Origin: Oscillospiraceae bacterium
GTDB taxonomy: Bacteria > Bacillota > Clostridia > Christensenellales > Aristaeellaceae
Assembly: GCA_031282605.1 (NCBI GenBank)
Contig: JAITDK010000037.1
Coordinates: forward strand, 1-5,415
DNA: 5,415 nt
Direction of reading: 5' to 3'
The notes beneath the pieces are model-generated. The model had not been told where the DNA came from. It made no database searches and was given only the letters and a program-made list of their open reading frames with translations. The first letter of the stretch is position 1, and every line of letters begins with the position of its first letter. The position numbers and the translations under genes were made by a program. Below, in pieces: positions 1 through 4,165 of the stretch.

Positions 1-19
1 ATGCGACACGTGCATTCGC

Positions 20-370
20 TTACGCAAATGGTATTGCCCCTTTGATCTTGGCGAGAAAATCAAGCACGCCGGAAACGTCGTTGGAGAAGCGATTCTCCAT
101 GTAGAGGATGCCAAGATCAGAGATAAAGGCGCAACAAACCATATTGTCGCCGCAAAAAGCATCCAAATATCCGGCGTGTTTTAATTCGAAGCAGGCTTCA
201 TTGACTCTATCGAATGACCACTTCGGCATGTATGTCTCATGTATTTGGGGAGCGTCGCCAAAAAACTTGGCCTCGTCTTTGTCGGTTCCGCCCTTGCGCC
301 TCTCTAGGTAAGCCTTATAGAGAACGCAGATAAGAGCGTCGGAATCTTTGGTTAAAACTTTGTCGCTCAC
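20..370 (-). CDS. Conserved phage/Firmicutes protein of unknown function, 116 aa
   Basis: I cannot assign a function. The predicted soluble protein has an N-terminal helical stretch (about residues 10-26, LICVLYKAYLERRKGG), a central part with the motif MPKWSFDRVNEACFELKHAGYLDA (helix plus turn, roughly 48-71) and a C-terminal strand/helix ending in LYMENRF. The helix pattern and the position next to a repressor-like gene would fit a winged-helix fold, but that is inference. The start is GTG at 370, chosen because an AAGGAG site lies 7 nt upstream (complement of about 378-383); the stop is TAA at 20-22. It is the second gene of a leftward pair, 24 nt after the RHH gene, so the two are probably co-transcribed from the divergent control region. 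The family appears widespread in Firmicutes mobile DNA (from memory, not searched). Confidence 0.8.
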   Translation of the reverse strand: MSDKVLTKDSDALICVLYKAYLERRKGGTDKDEAKFFGDAPQIHETYMPKWSFDRVNEACFELKHAGYLDAFCGDNMVCCAFISDLGILYMENRFSNDVSGVLDFLAKIKGAIPFA

Positions 371-394
371 GCGTATTCTCCTTCCGTGTTGCCG

Positions 395-562
395 TTAAGA
401 TTCGGCGTCTATTGTGCCGTTTTCGGCCTCGTAGCGCTCAATGGCTTTGGCGAGGAAATACTCGTATTGACTGTTGATAGAGCGCCGTTCCTTATCGGCG
501 ATCACTTTCAGCTTGTCAAGGATATCATCGTCAAGCCGTAATGTAAGCTGGCTTTTGGGCAT
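395..562 (-). CDS. Arc/CopG-like ribbon-helix-helix (RHH) protein, 55 aa
   Basis: A small DNA-binding protein, probably a dimeric transcription regulator. The N-terminal SQLTLRLDDDIL (residues 4-15) has the alternating pattern of the RHH beta-strand that enters the DNA major groove. It is followed by helix 1 (LDKLKVIADKERR), the turn SINSQ and helix 2 (YEYFLAKAIERYEAENG). This is the Arc/CopG/MetJ fold plan, and 55 aa is a normal size. The start is ATG at 562, with GGAGG at 570-574 on the same strand and a 7-nt spacer; the stop is TAA at 395-397. It leads a leftward two-gene unit and faces a second RHH gene across a repeat-rich spacer, so self-control or mutual control of the divergent promoters is likely (inference). 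It could also be an antitoxin, but the 116-aa partner does not resemble a known toxin. Confidence 0.82.
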   Translation of the reverse strand: MPKSQLTLRLDDDILDKLKVIADKERRSINSQYEYFLAKAIERYEAENGTIDAES

Positions 563-599
563 AAGACAACCTCCGAATCGAGCCGTTTTGACTGTACTT

Positions 600-628
600 A
601 TTATATTATCGGATTGTATTCGTCTTGA
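600..628 (-). promoter_or_regulatory. Putative leftward promoter for the RHH/116-aa gene pair
   Basis: On the minus strand a perfect TATAAT -10 box (plus 600-605) is preceded, after 17 nt, by a weak -35 hexamer TCAAGA (623-628). It sits 38 nt upstream of the leftward RHH start. The left arm of the 614-649 inverted repeat lies inside its spacer, which would let a bound regulator block it. The weak -35 keeps confidence modest. Confidence 0.4.
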
Positions 629-649
629 CTATACATAAAACGAATACAA
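614..649. promoter_or_regulatory. Inverted repeat TTGTATTCGT / ACGAATACAA, putative operator
   Basis: Perfect 10-bp arms at 614-623 and 640-649 are separated by 16 bp, so arm centres are 26 bp apart. The repeat overlaps the putative leftward promoter. A partial half-site, TTATTCGT, recurs at 691-698 in the rightward promoter spacer. The arrangement fits a binding site for a dimeric or tetrameric regulator such as one of the two flanking RHH proteins. Which protein binds is unknown. Confidence 0.5.
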
Positions 650-677
650 AAAGAATATAAAACGTCTTCAAAAACGC

Positions 678-706
678 TTGACAAGAGGGTTTATTCGTGC
701 TAGAGT
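678..706 (+). promoter_or_regulatory. Rightward promoter (TTGACA, 17 nt, extended -10 TGC-TAGAGT)
   Basis: A consensus -35 TTGACA at 678-683 is followed after 17 nt by TAGAGT at 701-706, which carries the TGn extension (TGC at 698-700). It lies 52 nt upstream of the rightward RHH start and is the only good promoter upstream of the long rightward gene cluster, so it probably drives all of it. GAGTATAA half-sites overlap the -10 box and continue downstream, as expected for a repressed promoter. Confidence 0.65.
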
Positions 707-743
707 ATAAAAAGAATATGTTTTATACTCATATTGAGTATAA
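703..743. promoter_or_regulatory. Cluster of three GAGTATAA half-sites, putative operator over the rightward promoter
   Basis: GAGTATAA occurs at 703-710, its complement TTATACTC at 723-730, and GAGTATAA again at 736-743. The second and third form a palindrome with 9-bp arms and a TAT centre (723-743). The first and second form a GTATAAAA/TTTTATAC inverted repeat (705-712 and 721-728). The two direct copies are 33 bp apart, about three helical turns, on one DNA face. Spanning the -10 box to just before the ribosome site, this is a likely repressor site. Assigning it to the adjacent RHH protein is inference. Confidence 0.6.
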
Positions 744-757
744 GGGCGGTGAAAACC

Positions 758-904
758 ATGCGCCAAACAACCGTGCGCCTGCCGGATGAACTCTACTGCG
801 AGCTGGCGAAGTATGCCAAAGAAAACGATTTGAGTTGGAATCAGTCCGTGAAAAAGGCTGTCCGAGAACTCTTGAATCGATGGAAGGGGTGTGAACACAA
901 TTAA
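758..904 (+). CDS. Short ribbon-helix-helix regulator, 48 aa
   Basis: A second RHH protein, shorter than and different from the leftward one. RQTTVRLPDEL (residues 2-12) gives the beta-strand and first turn, YCELAKYAKENDL helix 1, SWNQSVKKAVRELLNRW helix 2. The VRLPDELY and NQSVKKAVRELL signatures are typical of CopG/Arc-type repressors and antitoxins. The start is ATG at 758, preceded by AAGGGCGGTGA (743-753), a slightly degenerate but good ribosome site. It is the first gene of the rightward cluster, immediately downstream of the promoter and half-site cluster, so it is probably autoregulated. The next gene starts inside its 3' end. No toxin-like partner follows, so a regulator is more likely than a toxin-antitoxin role. 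Confidence 0.8.
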   Translation: MRQTTVRLPDELYCELAKYAKENDLSWNQSVKKAVRELLNRWKGCEHN

Positions 905-1037
905 AGACCTATTCAAAACGGCGTTAACTCGGCTTTCTACGCTAGTCCGCGACGAGGAATACCTGGTGGCCGAGGATATCATCAACGACCTGTACGAGGG
1001 AGTCGTCAGGGAAATCAGAGGAGGGCATGTGCAATGA
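891..1037 (+). CDS. Small acidic protein of unknown function, 48 aa
   Basis: Not recognised. It begins with an amphipathic helical stretch (NTIKDLFKTALTRLSTLVRD) followed by an acidic helix (EEYLVAEDIINDLYEGVVREI), so it should be an all-alpha protein. It would start at GTG 891, with GGAAGGGG immediately upstream; the spacer is unusually short, so initiation may depend on re-initiation from the RHH gene, which it overlaps by 14 nt. Its TGA stop overlaps the next start as ATGA. The tight coupling on both sides supports it being a real gene despite its size and the poor spacing. Confidence 0.6.
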   Translation: MNTIKDLFKTALTRLSTLVRDEEYLVAEDIINDLYEGVVREIRGGHVQ

Positions 1038-1264
1038 CAATCGAACAACGTCTTGACGCCATCGAGCGCAAGCTAAAAAACGTGGACGACAGTTACACGC
1101 TTTTAACCTCGACCACGTACGACGACGACCTGCCGCTTTACACAGAGGCAAGATTCAAGCTGCCTCAACGCGACTGGCTAGAACTTGTGAAGACGGAGGA
1201 GTATCAGCGGCTGCTCAGCATCCTGGCACAATTGGAAGAGTGGGGTGGAAACTCATGTCAATAA
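1034..1264 (+). CDS. Small protein of unknown function, 76 aa
   Basis: Not recognised. The N-terminus (TIEQRLDAIERKLKNVDDSYTLL) has a heptad-like pattern and could form a short coiled coil. The middle is rich in D, Y and P (TTYDDDLPLYTEARFKLPQRDW). The end is helical and acidic (TEEYQRLLSILAQLEEW). There are no membrane segments or cysteine clusters apart from one Cys next to the stop. ATG at 1034 has an AGAGGAGGG site (about 1018-1025) 8 nt upstream and shares ATGA with the preceding stop. It is part of the coupled run of early genes. Confidence 0.72.
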   Translation: MTIEQRLDAIERKLKNVDDSYTLLTSTTYDDDLPLYTEARFKLPQRDWLELVKTEEYQRLLSILAQLEEWGGNSCQ

Positions 1265-1587
1265 GCGACGACGAGCGCGAGAAATTAAAGGCTGAAATAC
1301 TGGCCGAGATCGAAGCGGACGCGGACGCTAAACGCCGGTGCCGTCGCGCATTCCACGATGCCCGAACGCGCTTGGAAAAACTAATCGTGCAGAATCAAGC
1401 CGGTTACTACAAGATCCACTCGCCGCGCGTGACGGCGGAAAACATTTGCGCCATCGCGGCCAATGTCTGCGGCCTGCCTACCGCGGGCCGGCTCCGCGAA
1501 GAGGACGCTGACGCGCTGTATACTCTGTTTGTCGAAATCAAGGAAGCGGCTGACCGATTCGCCGCGAGGAGGCGAAAGCATGACTGA
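1255..1587 (+). CDS. Phage-type helical protein of unknown function, 110 aa
   Basis: No function assigned. The N-terminus is a long charged helix (SDDEREKLKAEILAEIEADADAKRRCRRAFHDAR). A middle block follows with KIHSPRVTAENICAIAANVCGLPTAGRL, then an acidic helical tail ending in a basic RRRKHD. The layout (charged helix, AFHDARTRLE, a block with paired Cys near NICAIAANVCG, then an acidic helix) reminds me of small unknown proteins in Clostridia/Bacilli phage early regions, but I cannot name a family. The start is ATG 1255, with GGGGTGG about 7 nt upstream; an in-frame GTG at 1240 is less likely because that ribosome site would lie inside the gene. It overlaps the preceding gene by 10 nt and the next by 8 nt. 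Confidence 0.75.
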   Translation: MSISDDEREKLKAEILAEIEADADAKRRCRRAFHDARTRLEKLIVQNQAGYYKIHSPRVTAENICAIAANVCGLPTAGRLREEDADALYTLFVEIKEAADRFAARRRKHD

Positions 1588-1750
1588 TGAGGTCGAGATG
1601 TATTACGAAGCGCTGCCCGAGAAAAGCCGGGCAAAAGCGGCGGAGATAGCGCTGATCCTTAGCGGACTTAAAGCGCGCGAGGCGTGCGAGGTTCTTCTCT
1701 GCATACTTAAAATATTCAAACTTGCCATGACGAAAGCGGGGATCGTATGA
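1580..1750 (+). CDS. Small helical protein of unknown function, 56 aa
   Basis: Not recognised. It has an acidic N-terminus (TDEVEMYYEALPEK) followed by two helices, SRAKAAEIALILSGLKAREACEVLLCILKIFKLAMTKAG being largely amphipathic to hydrophobic. The segment CEVLLCILKIFKLAM is hydrophobic enough to contact a membrane or a partner protein, but it is short for a clear transmembrane helix. ATG 1580 follows a strong GAGGAGG site (about 1566-1572) with a 7-nt spacer. The frame is open farther upstream, but only as an overlap with the previous gene. Its stop shares ATGA with the next gene. Confidence 0.7.
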   Translation: MTDEVEMYYEALPEKSRAKAAEIALILSGLKAREACEVLLCILKIFKLAMTKAGIV

Positions 1751-1968
1751 AACGCGAAAAGCCGCCCGAGCCGCATTACGTGTGGGCGGGTGCGTACATA
1801 CGCAAAACGGGCGAGATAGTGCGCGGCGCGCCGCGACCGACGCCGGAGCAGGCCGCGCGGAATCTGGAACGCGCTTACAGCCACCTAGGCTACAAGGCGC
1901 GGTTCTGGCCGGAGCCGAGTGGGGAGGAGAAAGCAGATGTGGAAAGTAACGTACCAAGTCGGGAATGA
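1747..1968 (+). CDS. Small basic protein of unknown function, 73 aa
   Basis: Not recognised. The protein is proline- and arginine-rich at its start (KREKPPEPHYVWAGAYIRKTGEIVRGAPRPTPEQAARNLERAY) and has the helical patch PEQAARNLERAYSHLGY. The opening reads like a small beta element (HYVWAGAYIRKTGEIVRG) followed by one helix. ATG 1747 shares ATGA with the previous stop, and no separate strong ribosome site is seen, so translation is probably coupled. The last 32 nt overlap the following gene, whose ribosome site lies inside this one. Confidence 0.68.
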   Translation: MKREKPPEPHYVWAGAYIRKTGEIVRGAPRPTPEQAARNLERAYSHLGYKARFWPEPSGEEKADVESNVPSRE

Positions 1969-2125
1969 ACGTGATCCCCGGATCGCGCTGTTCGATTCCC
2001 GCGCTGACGCGTCGCGCTTTGTCTGGTACGTTAAAAACGAGCTGGACTGCGAGTACGCGGTACTAAGCCCATGGCGGGTTGAGGTTGGGATAGGGGCGTG
2101 CGATCCATGCGAGTTCGATCAATAG
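1937..2125 (+). CDS. Small protein of unknown function, 62 aa
   Basis: Not recognised. The order suggests a compact beta-alpha-beta fold: strand (WKVTYQVGN), strand (RIALFDSRADA), helix (SRFVWYVKNELDC), strand (EYAVLSPWRVEVG), then an acidic Cys-containing tail (ACDPCEFDQ) with a CxxC pair. A metal-site role for this pair is only a possibility. The start is ATG 1937, because GGGGAGGAG lies 8-10 nt upstream; an in-frame GTG at 1919 would put that site inside the gene. It overlaps both neighbours, and the PP-loop gene starts inside its 3' end. Confidence 0.7.
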   Translation: MWKVTYQVGNERDPRIALFDSRADASRFVWYVKNELDCEYAVLSPWRVEVGIGACDPCEFDQ

Positions 2126-2790
2126 CCCGTATCCGGCAGGCCGCCGAGATCGCTGAACAGATGGGAACACGCCTGACGCTGGCCTACTCCGGCGGAAAAG
2201 ATTCAGACGTGATCCTTCGTCTCACGCGGCAAGCCGGGGTGCCGTTCGACGTCATGCATAACCACACGACGTGCGACGCGCCCGATACCGTCCGGCACGT
2301 TGATACGGCGTTCGACGCCCTGACCGTTTCGGGGATCCGCTGCGAGGTGCGAAAGCCCGCCATCATGAAGTGTGCCGACGGCAAAAACCGCCGGGCTTCC
2401 ATGTGGCTTTTGATCGAGCGAGCGGGTATGCCGCCGCTTCGGAAACAACGGTACTGCTGCCGTGAGCTTAAGGAGCAGCAAAACTCCGACGGGCAGCACC
2501 TGCTATTCGGCGTCCGGTGGGTGGAATCAACGGCGCGCAAAGCTAGGGGCGTTCATGAATCATTGGACACAAAGAAAGCCCGGGTGGTCTTCGCCGACGA
2601 CAACGATCCGGCGCACAAGATTACCGATATCTGCCACATGCGGAGTACGATCGCGACAAACCCAATCATTGACTGGAGCAATGCGGACGTGTACAGCTTT
2701 ATCCGCGACGAGCGCATACGAATCAACCCGCTGTACGGGCTGGGATTTAAGCGCGTCGGGTGTATCGGGTGTCCAAGGAATTTTGCTTGA
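2107..2790 (+). CDS. PP-loop / PAPS-reductase-family protein, truncated at 227 aa by an inserted hairpin
   Basis: The N-terminal and catalytic part of a phage-type phosphoadenosine-phosphosulfate-reductase-family protein. Visible from ATG 2107: the PP-loop SGGKDSD at residues 28-34 (ATP/nucleotide pyrophosphate binding), HNHTTCDAPDTV (51-62), a YCCRELK motif (C117, C118) and GCIGCP (C219, C222). A CC...CxxC set binds a [4Fe-4S] cluster in assimilatory APS reductases, and related proteins (DndC-like) act in sulfur chemistry on DNA. Phage members have no settled substrate, so the function here is open. The reading frame hits TGA at 2788 inside an inserted palindromic element, four codons after GCIGCP, so the usual C-terminal region (about 55 residues) is missing. 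The start could instead be GTG 2098; ATG 2107 has the better spacing from GGGG at 2093-2096. Confidence 0.85.
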   Translation: MRVRSIARIRQAAEIAEQMGTRLTLAYSGGKDSDVILRLTRQAGVPFDVMHNHTTCDAPDTVRHVDTAFDALTVSGIRCEVRKPAIMKCADGKNRRASMWLLIERAGMPPLRKQRYCCRELKEQQNSDGQHLLFGVRWVESTARKARGVHESLDTKKARVVFADDNDPAHKITDICHMRSTIATNPIIDWSNADVYSFIRDERIRINPLYGLGFKRVGCIGCPRNFA

Positions 2791-2808
2791 ACCACGCAAA
2801 ATTCATCG
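2775..2808 (+). mobile_element. Palindromic insertion element, copy 1
   Basis: The 34-nt unit has perfect 9-bp arms GAATTTTGC (2778-2786) and GCAAAATTC (2796-2804) around the loop TTGAACCAC, flanked by AAG- and -ATCG. In the host gene it adds about 30-33 nt in frame and supplies the stop TGA at 2788. It shares all but the loop centre with copy 2, and a 28-nt core (2779-2806) is exactly complementary to copy 3. It encodes nothing, so it resembles a miniature non-autonomous element moved in trans (inference). Confidence 0.72.
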
Positions 2809-3010
2809 GCAAGCGAGAGAACGCGGGAATTCGAGTTTGCTAAGGAATTTTGCTTGGTTCACGCAAAATTCATCGTTCCCCGCCTATCGCAAAATGTACC
2901 TGCGAGCATTCGAGCGCATGCTTGAAATCCATGAAAAAAAAGTTTATTCATGGACGGACGCCGAAAGCGTTATGTCGTGGTGGCTGAAAAAGAAGGAGGC
3001 TTTACCGTGA
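2809..3010 (+). pseudogene. Displaced C-terminal part of the PP-loop/PAPS-reductase gene
   Basis: This is the 3' end of the same gene, split by two hairpin elements. Codons 2809-2844, in the original frame, give ASERTREFEFAK. After a 31-nt insertion (2845-2875) the protein continues in the +1 frame from 2876 as FPAYRKMYLRAFERMLEIH...MSWWL to TGA 3008-3010. Joining them gives REFEFAK-FPAYRKMYLRAFERML, which fits the family ending (a REFE..FPKY..YIRAFDRML type helix and a final MxWWL), and the full protein would be about 279 aa. No clear ribosome site precedes this part, so it is probably not made separately. The TGA overlaps the next start as GTGA, so original coupling to the downstream gene is preserved. 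Confidence 0.8.
2842..2875 (+). mobile_element. Palindromic insertion element, copy 2 (loop centre inverted)
   Basis: It has the same arms, GAATTTTGC (2845-2853) and GCAAAATTC (2863-2871), and the same flanks (AAG, ATCG) as copy 1, 33 bases downstream of it. The loop is TTGGTTCAC: its middle seven bases TGGTTCA are the reverse complement of the TGAACCA in copy 1. Deleting 31 nt (2845-2875, or 2844-2874) joins AAG to TTC and restores the host reading frame exactly, which sets the insert size at 31 bp here. Confidence 0.75.
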
Positions 3011-3660
3011 AACAAACCAAGGGAGACAATCACATGTGTAAATACGAGTTCACGGGAGCGGAAAGAACCGTCGGCGGAGTGACGTTGCGCCGTATCCGCG
3101 CCGTCAGGGGCTTCGGAGACGTCGAAGAGGGCGACTTGGGCGGCTGGGTTGAGGGGGAGAAAAACCTCAGCCATGATGGAGATTGCTGGGTTGACGGCAA
3201 CGCGTGGGTCTACGGTAACGCGAGTGTCTACGGCAACGCGCAGGTCTACGGCGGCGCATATGTCTATGGTAATGCACAGGTCTACGGTAACGCGCAGGTC
3301 TCCGGCAACGCGAGGGTCTACGATAAAGCGTGGGTCTGCGGTGACGCAAGGGTTCGCGGCGATGCGCATGTTTGCGGCGGCGCAGAGGTTCGCGATGCCA
3401 GCGTAATTATAGGAGGTGAATGGGATAAAGCCCCGCTCTACATACAAGGCCACGGCTGGCCGTTCAACATGGCCTCAAAAACAGATATCCGCATAGGCTG
3501 CAAGATTTACCCTGCCGAATACTGGCGCGAGCATTGGCGGGAGATATCCGCCGACAATAACTGCAAGCCGGAATTGGCCGAACAATACCGCCTGTTCTTC
3601 AACTTGGCCGACGCGATGTACGGTCTCGGCGGGCCGATCGAAAGGAGTACGGAACAATGA
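3007..3660 (+). CDS. Hexapeptide-repeat (VYGNAx) protein, 217 aa
   Basis: The N-terminal domain (KYEFTGAERTVGGVTLRRI...GDLGGWVEGEKNLSHDG) is followed by eleven six-residue repeats of consensus xVYGNA (coded by 3187-3384), then a C-terminal region with GHGWPFNMASKTDIRIGCKIYPAEYW. The period of six with a small residue and an aliphatic residue is the pattern of left-handed beta-helix folds. Such proteins with GDLGGW...NLSHDGxxWV are common in Firmicutes phages, with unknown function. GTG 3007 has AAGGAGG (2993-2999) 7 nt upstream and overlaps the previous stop as GTGA. ATG 3034, with its own AAGGGAG site, is a serious alternative because family members usually begin near MCKYEFTG. A scaffold or binding role is guesswork. 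Confidence 0.82.
   Translation: MKQTKGDNHMCKYEFTGAERTVGGVTLRRIRAVRGFGDVEEGDLGGWVEGEKNLSHDGDCWVDGNAWVYGNASVYGNAQVYGGAYVYGNAQVYGNAQVSGNARVYDKAWVCGDARVRGDAHVCGGAEVRDASVIIGGEWDKAPLYIQGHGWPFNMASKTDIRIGCKIYPAEYWREHWREISADNNCKPELAEQYRLFFNLADAMYGLGGPIERSTEQ
3187..3384 (+). repeat. Eleven tandem 18-nt units coding the hexapeptide repeat
   Basis: Units close to GTCTACGGTAACGCG plus one variable codon repeat in frame. The first eight or so are the most alike, and the later ones drift (TGCGGT, CGCGGC). The variable codon gives W, S, Q, Y, R or H. Such near-identical 18-mers can gain or lose units by slippage, so repeat number may vary between related phages. Confidence 0.85.
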
Positions 3661-3905
3661 CAAAGCAAACCAACATCATCATGACCGAATCGGGACTGGT
3701 AAATAAGTCCGTCCGCCGCGCAAACAGGCGGACAAAACGCCCTTGGGATAAATACGCGTACGCGATATGTGCAATCATATCGTTCGCGATAGTGCCGTCG
3801 ATAGCAATATCCGACTCGATGGGAATCACCGTGACGCCGTGGTTTATGTACTTTGCGTTCGCGATGATGGGTATACTGTTTGTCATGGAGGCGACCGAGA
3901 AATGA
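3657..3905 (+). CDS. Small membrane protein with two predicted transmembrane helices, 82 aa
   Basis: Function unknown. A basic N-terminal segment (NKSVRRANRRTKRPWDKY, about residues 16-33) precedes a hydrophobic helix (YAICAIISFAIVPSIAI, about 35-52). A short loop (SDSMGITVTP) and a second hydrophobic helix (WFMYFAFAMMGILFVM, about 62-77) follow. By the positive-inside rule both ends should be cytoplasmic. ATG 3657 shares ATGA with the preceding stop and has AAAGGAG (3641-3647) 9 nt upstream. Its own stop overlaps the next start. Small inner-membrane proteins in phage early regions sometimes act in superinfection exclusion, but nothing in this sequence proves that here. Confidence 0.78.
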   Translation: MTKQTNIIMTESGLVNKSVRRANRRTKRPWDKYAYAICAIISFAIVPSIAISDSMGITVTPWFMYFAFAMMGILFVMEATEK

Positions 3906-4165
3906 GCGACGCGGATATCATGGAATTCTGGAAAGACGAGAACGTCCGCCATGAATTTTGCGTGGTTCAAGCAAAATTACCTTCAGCGTGGACGGAGAAT
4001 CACCGGCGCTGGGGGAAGTGGCTGCAAACGTCGAGAATAACGTGCTACGCGCGCGAGCTGCCGAACGGGTATCATGTGATGGTTGCCGAGGATTCGGCGA
4101 ACGGCGAGGTTATCTTGTTCCTGCTGGATCGGCAGCGCAAGCAAATAGCGGAGGCGAAGGCATGA
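3902..4165 (+). CDS. Small protein of unknown function carrying an in-frame hairpin insertion, 87 aa
   Basis: Not recognised. The N-terminus MSDADIMEFWKDENVR is helical. Residues 17-27 (HEFCVVQAKLP) are entirely coded by the third palindromic element. The rest (SAWTENHRRWGKWLQTSRITCYARELPNGYHVMVAEDSANGEVILFLLDRQRKQIAEAKA) has a basic/Trp patch and then a strand-rich domain with the motif ELPNGYHVMVAEDS. Removing 33 nt would join NVR to SAWTEN without a frameshift. ATG 3902 overlaps the preceding TGA and has GGAGG at 3887-3891, 10 nt upstream. The downstream gene starts at ATGA within its stop. The function is unknown, and the added 11 residues may or may not be tolerated. Confidence 0.75.
   Translation: MSDADIMEFWKDENVRHEFCVVQAKLPSAWTENHRRWGKWLQTSRITCYARELPNGYHVMVAEDSANGEVILFLLDRQRKQIAEAKA
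3951..3983 (-). mobile_element. Palindromic insertion element, copy 3, opposite orientation
   Basis: The minus-strand core (3951-3978, 28 nt) is identical to copy 1, and an AAGG-like flank follows (complement of about 3980-3983). The stem is GAATTTTGC (3953-3961) with GCAAAATTA (3971-3979), so the outer pair is mismatched and this copy looks slightly decayed. It lies inside the 87-aa gene at 3902-4165, where it is read in frame as HEFCVVQAKLP without a stop. Confidence 0.7.

Noticed and set aside
1517..1527. TGTATACTCTG also found at 4474-4484, possible shared regulatory site
   Set aside because: The first occurrence lies inside the coding sequence for ALYTLF with no promoter context, so the match is most likely chance. 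Only the 4474 copy is mentioned as a weak candidate.
1538..1957. Long minus-strand open frame (139 aa) opposite the small genes
   Set aside because: It runs antisense to three coupled genes with good ribosome sites. Its protein is rich in Arg, Ala, Ser and Pro as expected from reading GC-rich genes backwards, and no ribosome site precedes it.
2788..2790. TGA read as an amino acid (alternative code or selenocysteine)
   Set aside because: Other genes here stop at TGA with ATGA overlaps, and reading through this TGA would still leave the frameshift at copy 2 uncorrected.
2775..2875. The two adjacent hairpins as a CRISPR-like array or a transcription terminator
   Set aside because: Only two units with a 33-nt spacer that clearly encodes part of the host protein, and no cas genes. 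Neither hairpin is followed by a run of T, and the stems are AT-rich.
2944..3453. Minus-strand 169-aa frame with repeated VDPRVAVDLR-like units
   Set aside because: The periodicity is just the mirror of the 18-nt hexapeptide-coding repeat on the plus strand, whose protein has a recognisable N-terminal domain and a ribosome site.
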